A program made the translations under genes and the position numbers. A DNA stretch of 5,056 nucleotides from the NCBI GenBank assembly GCA_947068385.1, contig CAMTBF010000297.1:1-5056 (forward strand), read 5' to 3'. Source of the DNA: an uncultured Lachnospiraceae bacterium. Its GTDB lineage: Bacteria > Bacillota > Clostridia > Lachnospirales > Lachnospiraceae. Under the pieces are notes generated by a model, which was not told where the DNA came from, ran no database searches, and saw only the letters and a list, made by a program, of their open reading frames with translations. How positions within the stretch are numbered: the first letter of the stretch is position 1; each line of letters begins with the position of its first letter. This document shows positions 1-5,056 of the stretch, one piece after another.

Positions 1-31
1 CGATTGTTATTTTATGTAGTGTGCTGATTAC

Positions 32-59
32 AACAGGAGCCTTAAAGCGGCCTGTTTTT
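32..59 (+). terminator. Probable intrinsic terminator of an upstream gene
   Basis: An imperfect hairpin is followed by a run of T. AACAGG (32-37) and CC (40-41) pair with GG (49-50) and CCTGTT (51-56), leaving a two-base bulge (AG, 38-39) and a 7-base loop (42-48). The T run 55-59 follows directly. The orientation fits termination of a plus-strand gene ending left of the window, which would isolate the lipoprotein gene at 244 as its own transcription unit. The stem is short and bulged, so confidence is moderate. Confidence 0.55.
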
Positions 60-115
60 CAATTGTATTTTATTTAGGTAAAACTATTTTGTCATATCGT
101 ACATTCATTCTTGTT

Positions 116-142
116 TTGACACAAATCCCTATCAAATATGAC
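116..142 (+). promoter_or_regulatory. Candidate sigma-A-type promoter for the lipoprotein gene
   Basis: A perfect consensus -35 hexamer, TTGACA, lies at 116-121 in AT-rich DNA. The best -10 match is TATGAC at 137-142 (4 of 6 consensus bases), after a 15-bp spacer, shorter than the ideal 17. Transcription would start near 149, giving an untranslated leader of about 95 bases before the ATG at 244. The -35 box is convincing; the -10 and spacing are weak, so the promoter may need an activator or the true -10 may differ. Confidence 0.4.
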
Positions 143-180
143 AGGAAGCGGCGCAGAGCTGCCTTTCGTGGTAAGGTCTT

Positions 181-212
181 TCTACAGAGATTTTGTAGAG
201 ACAAATCTACTG
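181..212 (+). promoter_or_regulatory. Overlapping inverted repeats in the 5' leader
   Basis: Two mutually exclusive pairings are visible. In the first, TCTACA (181-186) is a perfect inverted copy of TGTAGA (194-199) with a 7-base loop. In the second, bases 185-196 pair with 201-212 to give 11 base pairs around an AGAG loop, with single-base bulges on each arm (a T near 191 and A209). A third TCTAC at 206-210 repeats the 181-185 motif. The element ends 18 bases before the Shine-Dalgarno site. It could be an operator for a dimeric regulator or a leader RNA structure; the sequence alone does not decide. No known riboswitch class was recognised. Confidence 0.35.
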
Positions 213-228
213 CGAAATCACAGAAACG

Positions 229-236
229 AAAGGCGG
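229..236 (+). promoter_or_regulatory. Ribosome binding site of the lipoprotein gene
   Basis: The purine-rich AAAGGCGG differs by one base from an AGGAGG core and stands 7 bases before the ATG at 244. This spacing supports 244 as the start, as does the typical lipoprotein signal peptide that begins there. Confidence 0.65.
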
Positions 237-243
237 TATCTTC

Positions 244-2760
244 ATGAAAAAAGAAACAAGAATCCGCTCCAGGATTCACAGAAAACCAGACAGAACAGAC
301 TTTCCAGCGCTTTGTCTCGCAATATGCGCATCCCTGCTGCTCACAGCCTGCGGCGAGGGTGGCGGGGCAGGCGGAGGAACCGGTACCGGGGACGCGTCCG
401 CGGGGGACAATCCCTCTCCCGCCACCTCTCTCGCGAAAGAGCAGGGATATGTCTATCTGCCCGAGGCGGTCACGATAGAGGACGAAAGGGCTGATTACGG
501 AAACATGCAGCTGATCGGCGACAGCCTATATTACCTGACCAGGAACGGGGAGGAAGAAAGCGGGACCCGGAACATCTGCCGCTATTCCATCTCCACCCAG
601 GCCCTGACGGTCGTCCCCCTGGACTGGCAGGCCGGAACCGATGTCTGGGAGCCTGGCTCCTATACCTTTGAACAAGACCAGAGCATGTGGCTGACCGTCA
701 ACGCCTATTCCGCGGACTACACCGGACTACGGCGCTTTCTGTGCAAATTCGACGGGGAGGGCAGGAACCTGGTCTCCCAGGAAATCACGGGACAACTGGA
801 AAAGGACACCTCCATACGCGGCCTGGCCACGGACAGCCAGGGCCGTGTCTGCGTCTTCACTGACAATGCAGGCATCTGGCTATACACTGCCGATGGGAGC
901 TTTCTGGGCAATGCGCCCTACAGCCCTTCGGAGAGCGGCCAGGCAGAGGGAAACGCCCAAGTGCAGGAGGATATCCAGGTAAAGGGGAGCTTCAGCGATG
1001 AGGACGGCTGCTTCTATGTCTGTATCGGCAAAACACAGGACACCCCCTCCCTGGGGCAATCTTCCATAGGCAAGGGACACTCCGGCGAACCCCCAGAGCG
1101 CTGCTCCCTGATGGAGGTGGATTTCGAGAAAAGGCAGCTCGTGGAGCTTGTGGCGGATTTCCCCAATATCAGAGGACTCTGCCCGGGAAGCCATCAGACG
1201 GCAAAATCAACTCAGTCGGAGGAAAATCCCAATGACAAGGACACAGCCCCAACGAGCAATGGGGATAACCCCTCTGGAGGCTCTGACGCTGGTTCCAACG
1301 GGCAATACGACCTGCTGCTCTATGACGAGAGCTTCGTCTACGGATACGACCTCCCCACCCAAGGCGACGGCTCCCCTCAGGCCCCGGAAGCCCTGTTCGC
1401 CTGGACGGACAGCGATATCAACGGCTATTTCGTGGAGGGCTTCGGCGTACTGGAGGACGGCAGATACCTAGCCGTAGTGGAGGACTGGGAGCATGACGAC
1501 CTGGGCCTGATTCTGCTGAGCCGGACGAAGACAGAGGACGCGCCAGAGCGAATCCCCCTGGTGCTGGCCACCGTAAACGGCAGCAGCGACCTGGCCGCTC
1601 TTGCGGTAAAATTCAACAAAGGCAATGCCAGGTACCATCTCACCGTAAAAAGCTATGGTTCTCTCAGCGACCTCTACAACGCCATCCTGGCAAAGGAAAG
1701 CCCGGACCTCATCGACCTGTCCGGCATCGATGGGGAAAAGCTTGCCCGGCAGGGCGTCCTTGAAGATCTGAGGCCCTACCTGGAGCAGTCCCAGGAGTTC
1801 GGCCCCTCCGCCTTTGTGGACGGCATCCTGGACACATATACCTTCGGCGGCACACTAATCGGAGTTCCGGAAACTTTTGCCCTGCAGACCGTTGTAGGGG
1901 ACGGGGCCCAGCCGGAGAATGAAAACGGCCTGACCCTGGAGGGTCTGCGCTCCATTGCCGGACGCAATCCCGGGACGCTTCCCTTTGACGGAATCGCCAG
2001 GGATGAAATGATGCAGTACCTGATGATGTTCAACCAGGATGCCTTTATCGACTGGGATGCCGGGGAATGCCATTTCGATACCGAAGCTTTCCGGGCGATT
2101 CTGGACCTGTGCAAGTCCCTGCCGGACAACGCCGTCTCTGGCTCAGAGGGTGCCGGGGAAGAGATCTCCCTGCCCCGCAAAATCCAAAACGGCCAGGTCC
2201 TGTTCGCCATAGCGGACGTAAATGAGCCCAGAGCCCTCCAGCCCTATGGGGAAATCTTCGGCCAGGCGGCGGCCTGTCTGGGCTTCCCCACCATGGACGG
2301 CCAGGGAGGGACATTATTGTATGCCGAAAATGCCTACGGAATCTGCGCCGGCTCGGAGCACAAGGACGGGGCCTGGGAATTCATCCAGGGCATCCTGGGA
2401 CGGGAAAGCGCCGACTCCCTGCCCATCCTCGGCGGCGGCTTCCCTTCCCTGAAAAAAGAGCTGGACAAGTTGATCCATACCAGGATGGAGGAGGACAGCC
2501 AGTATCCCGGCGATAGATTCCCCAGCATCATTTATGAGGACGGATGGGAATTCCAGTACCATGCCCTGACCCAGGATGAGGTGGACGAGATCCTGAGCCT
2601 GGTGAAAGAGGCCATCCCCGCCTTTTCTGTTCAAGACGATGATGTAATCAAAATCATCAGCGAAGAAGCCAACCTTTATTACAGTGGCCAGAAAAGCGCC
2701 GAGGACGTGGTAAGCGTCATCCAGAACCGCGTCCAAAATTTCGTGAGCGAGAACAGGTAG
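244..2760 (+). CDS. Lipoprotein: N-terminal propeller-like domain plus C-terminal ABC solute-binding domain
   Basis: Predicted surface lipoprotein of 838 residues. Residues 1-19 are basic, 20-35 hydrophobic, and the lipobox L33-T34-A35-C36 predicts lipidation at Cys36, followed by a Gly/Ser-rich tether to about residue 52. Residues about 53-435 contain repeated short beta-strand-like units (for example IWLYTADGSFLG, LYYLTRNGE, CKFDGEGRNLV), suggesting a beta-propeller or WD/YWTD-like fold. This part is interrupted by a polar Ser/Asn/Gly/Asp-rich stretch at about 317-354. From about 437 to the end it resembles family 1 extracellular solute-binding proteins: an opening strand and helix (VNGSSDLAALAVKFNKGN), the SPDLIDLSG segment near 486-494, LEDLRPYL at 506-513, and a typical C-terminal helix YYSGQKSAEDVVSVIQNRVQ at 812-831. 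It is about twice the usual 400-450-residue length because of the N-terminal half. Eleven cysteines besides Cys36 are unusual for an exported protein and fit an anaerobe. No permease or ATPase gene is adjacent, so the ligand is unknown; sugar or oligosaccharide binding or sensing is only a guess. The gene appears monocistronic. Confidence 0.85.
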   Translation: MKKETRIRSRIHRKPDRTDFPALCLAICASLLLTACGEGGGAGGGTGTGDASAGDNPSPATSLAKEQGYVYLPEAVTIEDERADYGNMQLIGDSLYYLTRNGEEESGTRNICRYSISTQALTVVPLDWQAGTDVWEPGSYTFEQDQSMWLTVNAYSADYTGLRRFLCKFDGEGRNLVSQEITGQLEKDTSIRGLATDSQGRVCVFTDNAGIWLYTADGSFLGNAPYSPSESGQAEGNAQVQEDIQVKGSFSDEDGCFYVCIGKTQDTPSLGQSSIGKGHSGEPPERCSLMEVDFEKRQLVELVADFPNIRGLCPGSHQTAKSTQSEENPNDKDTAPTSNGDNPSGGSDAGSNGQYDLLLYDESFVYGYDLPTQGDGSPQAPEALFAWTDSDINGYFVEGFGVLEDGRYLAVVEDWEHDDLGLILLSRTKTEDAPERIPLVLATVNGSSDLAALAVKFNKGNARYHLTVKSYGSLSDLYNAILAKESPDLIDLSGIDGEKLARQGVLEDLRPYLEQSQEFGPSAFVDGILDTYTFGGTLIGVPETFALQTVVGDGAQPENENGLTLEGLRSIAGRNPGTLPFDGIARDEMMQYLMMFNQDAFIDWDAGECHFDTEAFRAILDLCKSLPDNAVSGSEGAGEEISLPRKIQNGQVLFAIADVNEPRALQPYGEIFGQAAACLGFPTMDGQGGTLLYAENAYGICAGSEHKDGAWEFIQGILGRESADSLPILGGGFPSLKKELDKLIHTRMEEDSQYPGDRFPSIIYEDGWEFQYHALTQDEVDEILSLVKEAIPAFSVQDDDVIKIISEEANLYYSGQKSAEDVVSVIQNRVQNFVSENR

Positions 2761-2782
2761 GCGCACCTCTCTCCAGAGACGG

Positions 2783-2826
2783 AAAATCGTGCAGGTGCCG
2801 CGCGGGACGGCATCTGCACGATTTTT
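2783..2826. terminator. Strong, probably bidirectional intrinsic terminator between convergent genes
   Basis: An 18-base arm (2783-2800) pairs with 2808-2825 around a 7-base loop (2801-2807). Pairing is complete except for one position, which is a G-U wobble in plus-strand RNA and an A-C mismatch in minus-strand RNA. The right arm ends in five T (2822-2826), and the left arm starts with AAAA, giving a TTTT tail on the minus strand. It begins 22 bases after the lipoprotein stop codon and 65 bases beyond the helicase stop, so it can serve both. It should be somewhat stronger for the plus strand because of the wobble and longer U run. Confidence 0.9.
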
Positions 2827-2890
2827 CCGGTTCTTCAAAGCGGTCTGCTGACGCTTTCCGCTGCTTTTATATATCCTATAGCGCGTTACC

Positions 2891-5056
2891 TCATACTATC
2901 TTGCTGTCCTCTGGCTTGGAGCACCGCAGCTCCTCCAGTGCATCGAAAGCGCCTGCCACCGCCTGCTCCCTGGTTGGGTAAAGGGTCTTGCAGAATTCAT
3001 TGTCGATGGAATACTTCCAGATATTTCCGGCTTTCGCATTGTTATAGAGGACGATTACATGGCCGAATGCCTTAAGGTATTCATTGCCCTTCTGAGAACG
3101 CTTCCAAGCTTTCTGGAAGAAGCTTTTCCGCCGTGTCTGTCTTTTCTTGAATTCGGCCTCCCGGCGTCTGGCATTTGCGATATCCCCCTCCATTTTCCCT
3201 GCGCATATGCAGCCTACGGAGAGCTTGTGGTGTCCAGGATGCTCCATCTGATGGGCGTAGCGGATAATCTGGTAGCCGCACATCTGGCAGATGCCCACGG
3301 GCTCCCCTAAGTCCACCACACCCACGCAGGACCAGCCCGAGTGGGGGACATCGTCCCGTTTCCACAGATTGGGCGTGTTTTCCTTCTGCTGCCGGATGAG
3401 GCTCTGTTTTATAATCCCAGGGGCAGAGGGCTCCGGCTCCTGAGGCATCGGCTCATTCGCCTCCTCTGAGTTTTTGGCAGTTTCCGTTTCCTCTGTTGCT
3501 TCCGCCTCTGTTACTTCTTTTGTCTCTGTCGCCTCTGCCATCCCCACTGCTTCCGGCTCTGCAATCCGATTCGGCTCTAAGCTTTTCACCTCTGTCGGAT
3601 GCTCCGCCTCCAAGGCAATCCGCCCTGGAGCTTTTGGCTCCGCTGTCTCTTCCTCCTCCAGGGCTTCCGACCCTGCTGCCTGCTTCGCCCTGTTGGTCTC
3701 TGTCTCTGTAGGATACGTTTTCCTATCTATTTTTTCATGTTTTTTTGAAAAGTAATCCGCCGATATGCTCCTGGGAAGCTGCAGCTTATCGAAGCGGATG
3801 GAATAGCTTCCCCGCTTCGCATCGATGGCCTCGATCCTGCCTCTGCCGAAGACATGGTGCTCCACCTCATCGCCCACCTGTCTGCTTACGGAAACCGGCT
3901 CCTGCTGCAGCTCCCGGTTCAGCTTCGCGGCGTAGCCCTGGCTTTCCCTGCGCAGCTCCTCTGAGATCCGGCCTATCCGGACATAATTCTCCTCCCCGAT
4001 TTCCTCCAGGAACCGGGAGACCAGCTTCTTCATGCCGTTCTGGGAAGTCCCCTCGGATTCCATCAGGAAGAGATGCTTCTGCGCCCGGGTGATGGCCACG
4101 TAACAGAGCCTGCGCTCCTCCTCCAGCCCCAGGTTCTTTCGCTCCCCCAATGTCTTGGATGAGGGGAATATCCCCTCCGTGAATCCCAGGATGAACACCA
4201 CCGGGAACTCCAGCCCCTTGGAAGAATGGATGGTCATCAGCTTCACGGCATCCTTCTCCTCATCCCCGTCCTCCCCGGACTGGAGCGCGATCTGGCGCAG
4301 GAATTCCTGCAGGCTCAGATCCTCTCCGAACTCCCCCTCGAATTCATTGGCAATGCGCTTGAACTCCGCCAGGTTGTCCAGGCGCTCCTCATCCCCCAAC
4401 TCCCGGATATAGCTTTCATAGCCGGAGTCCGCGGCCACCTGGTTGACGATTTCCGAGATGCGCTTTTTGTGATGGCTCTCCTGCATTCCGCGGATGAACC
4501 CCACAAAGGCTCCCGCGTCGCTGCTCTGGAATTCCTTTTCCTCCAGATGCCCTGCAAGGGTCTCGAAGAGGGTCGGCTCCGGCCCGGAAAGCGCCAGCTG
4601 CCCAAGAGCCTGAACCTGGCTGCCCTGCCGCTCCCGCAGCTCCTCCAGATACCCCATCTTCGCCCTGCCGAACCTCCTGCGGGGCGTGTTCACGATCCTC
4701 CGAAAGGACATGTCGTCCCCATAGGCAATCAGCTTCAGATAGGCCAGCATGTCCAGGATCTCCATCCTCTGATAGAAGCGGATGCCGCCGAAGATTTCAT
4801 AGGGGATGTTCTTTTCCACCAGCTTCTTCTCCGCCACCCGGGACAGGAAGCTGGAGCGGTAGAGGATGGCGAAATCCGAATACCGGAAGCCCTCCCTCCC
4901 GTGGAGAAGCCTGATGTTTTCAATCACTCTGTCCATTTCCTGGAAATCATCCCTGGAATGATAATGGACTACCGGTTCCCCGTCCATGTTCCTGGTGAAC
5001 AGATCCTTCTTCAGGCGTATCTCATTCTTCTCGATAAGGGTGTTGGCGCAGCGCAG
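2891..5056 (-). CDS. UvrD/PcrA-like SF1 DNA helicase, 3' part, with fused C-terminal Cys-rich domain (partial)
   Basis: Partial gene: 721 codons are visible, the frame is open to the right edge, and the first in-window Met (4985-4987) is internal. Residues below count from the codon at 5056. The visible start LRCANTLIEKN matches the region just after motif III of UvrD/PcrA helicases, so Walker A and DExx motifs should lie outside. Motif IV is FAILYRSSFLSR (62-73). The 2B region follows, with NTPRRRFG at 123-130. Motif V is VKLMTIHSSKGLEFPVVF (271-288) with EGIFP at 294-298. Motif VI is EEERRLCYVAITRAQKHLFL (312-331), including the arginine finger candidate R324. This indicates an ATP-dependent 3'-5' translocase or helicase acting in DNA repair or replication restart. 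A Tudor-like segment starts VGDEVEHHVFGRGRIEAID (394-412) and ends near RSISADYF (429-436), where PcrA-like proteins normally stop. Here an acidic linker (about 445-560) and a Cys-containing domain (564-721) follow. By analogy with PcrA, about 300 residues are missing, for a total near 1,000. The 2B and RSIS signatures look more like an accessory clostridial UvrD-type helicase than housekeeping PcrA, so no symbol is given. Confidence 0.92.
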   Translation of the reverse strand: MRCANTLIEKNEIRLKKDLFTRNMDGEPVVHYHSRDDFQEMDRVIENIRLLHGREGFRYSDFAILYRSSFLSRVAEKKLVEKNIPYEIFGGIRFYQRMEILDMLAYLKLIAYGDDMSFRRIVNTPRRRFGRAKMGYLEELRERQGSQVQALGQLALSGPEPTLFETLAGHLEEKEFQSSDAGAFVGFIRGMQESHHKKRISEIVNQVAADSGYESYIRELGDEERLDNLAEFKRIANEFEGEFGEDLSLQEFLRQIALQSGEDGDEEKDAVKLMTIHSSKGLEFPVVFILGFTEGIFPSSKTLGERKNLGLEEERRLCYVAITRAQKHLFLMESEGTSQNGMKKLVSRFLEEIGEENYVRIGRISEELRRESQGYAAKLNRELQQEPVSVSRQVGDEVEHHVFGRGRIEAIDAKRGSYSIRFDKLQLPRSISADYFSKKHEKIDRKTYPTETETNRAKQAAGSEALEEEETAEPKAPGRIALEAEHPTEVKSLEPNRIAEPEAVGMAEATETKEVTEAEATEETETAKNSEEANEPMPQEPEPSAPGIIKQSLIRQQKENTPNLWKRDDVPHSGWSCVGVVDLGEPVGICQMCGYQIIRYAHQMEHPGHHKLSVGCICAGKMEGDIANARRREAEFKKRQTRRKSFFQKAWKRSQKGNEYLKAFGHVIVLYNNAKAGNIWKYSIDNEFCKTLYPTREQAVAGAFDALEELRCSKPEDSKIV
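2894..3367 (-). other. C-terminal Cys-containing, probably zinc-binding domain of the helicase protein
   Basis: Residues 564-721 of the visible protein form a compact-looking domain unlike anything in standard UvrD/PcrA. The core has C590-x2-C593 (ICQMCGYQIIRYAHQMEHP) and, 22 residues later, C616-x-C618 (VGCICAGKMEGD), with H602, H606, H609 and H610 between them. The four cysteines suggest a zinc-binding knuckle. A basic helical stretch follows (ARRREAEFKKRQTRRK at 629-644), then W651, GNEY at 657-660, a beta-rich part with W680, and a closing helix REQAVAGAFDALEEL (696-710). I recall similar CxxCG...GCxCAG..E segments in small stand-alone bacterial proteins of unknown function, but could not confirm this. 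Nucleic acid or protein binding is a reasonable inference from the basic helix and Cys cluster. Confidence 0.7.
3377..3724 (-). other. Acidic low-complexity linker within the helicase gene
   Basis: This segment encodes about 116 residues (445-560 of the visible protein), dominated by Glu, Ala, Thr and Pro, with tandem variations of short units such as EAT, ETE and AEP (for example EATETKEVTEAEATEETETA at 508-527). On the DNA the plus strand shows degenerate repeats of the type GCCTCTG/GTCTCTG, especially about 3478-3542. It is probably a disordered tether between the Tudor-like domain and the C-terminal domain. Such repeats are prone to length change by slippage, so its length may vary between strains. 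Confidence 0.75.

Noticed and set aside
148..162. Short hairpin GCGGC / GCTGC in the leader
   Set aside because: Five pairs with one wobble and mismatched extension; within chance expectation.
70..279. Minus-strand small open frame in the leader region
   Set aside because: No recognisable domain. It runs across the promoter, leader and start of the lipoprotein gene, so it is most likely a chance frame.
138..494. Plus-strand open frame overlapping the start of the lipoprotein gene
   Set aside because: It has no good ribosome binding site, an Arg-rich composition typical of a frame shadow, and most of it lies within the well-supported lipoprotein frame.
2314..2838. 174-codon minus-strand open frame antisense to the lipoprotein 3' end
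   Set aside because: Its start lies beyond the terminator hairpin, it reads through both hairpin arms, and the protein shows no family resemblance; GC-rich coding DNA commonly leaves such antisense frames open.
2838..2865. Second hairpin (AGCGG...CCGCT) between the convergent genes
   Set aside because: Only about 5 bp of stem with a long loop and no good T run close by; much weaker than the adjacent terminator.
3474..3755. Plus-strand Ser/Val/Ala-rich open frames opposite the helicase linker
   Set aside because: The composition is explained by the complement of the repetitive Glu/Thr/Ala codons of the linker; the Leu-rich overlapping frame looks like a membrane segment only for the same reason.
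4985..4987. ATG (minus strand) as a true start of the helicase gene
   Set aside because: The frame stays open for 23 more codons to the window edge and those residues (LRCANTLIEKN...) match the conserved region after motif III, so this Met is internal and the gene is cut by the window.
1..5056. CRISPR array, tRNA or rRNA genes, insertion sequences, or a multi-gene defence system
   Set aside because: No regularly spaced repeats, cloverleaf, transposase-like frames or terminal repeats were seen. The helicase alone, next to an unrelated convergent lipoprotein, does not indicate a defence cluster.

Overview
The window looks like chromosomal DNA of a GC-rich, anaerobic Firmicute, most likely a Lachnospiraceae-type clostridium. 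This is inferred from three things: a Gram-positive-style lipoprotein with a family 1 solute-binding C-terminus of the kind common in gut Lachnospiraceae, many cysteines in an exported protein, and GC-rich genes separated by AT-rich intergenic DNA with strong intrinsic terminators. No rRNA or other taxonomic marker is present, so the assignment is tentative.

Layout. Positions 1-243 are an AT-rich intergenic region. It holds a probable terminator for a gene left of the window (32-59), a possible promoter (116-142), a leader with overlapping inverted repeats (181-212), and a Shine-Dalgarno site. Positions 244-2760 (+) encode an 838-residue lipoprotein. It joins an N-terminal beta-rich, probably propeller-like domain to a C-terminal ABC-transporter-type solute-binding domain. 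Positions 2761-2890 separate two convergent genes and contain a long terminator hairpin that probably serves both. Positions 2891-5056 (-) are the 3' part of a large UvrD/PcrA-like superfamily 1 helicase gene whose 5' end lies beyond the right edge. After the helicase core and a Tudor-like domain it carries an acidic low-complexity linker and a Cys-containing, probably zinc-binding C-terminal domain not found in standard PcrA or UvrD.

The two genes are convergent, have separate transcription units, and show no evident functional link: one is a cell-surface ligand-binding or sensing lipoprotein, the other a cytoplasmic DNA-repair-type helicase. No transporter permease, mobile element, CRISPR array, tRNA or rRNA is visible. 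The most notable items are the C-terminal fusion on the helicase and the two-part architecture of the orphan lipoprotein. I see no clear sign of a complete, previously undescribed multi-gene system here.
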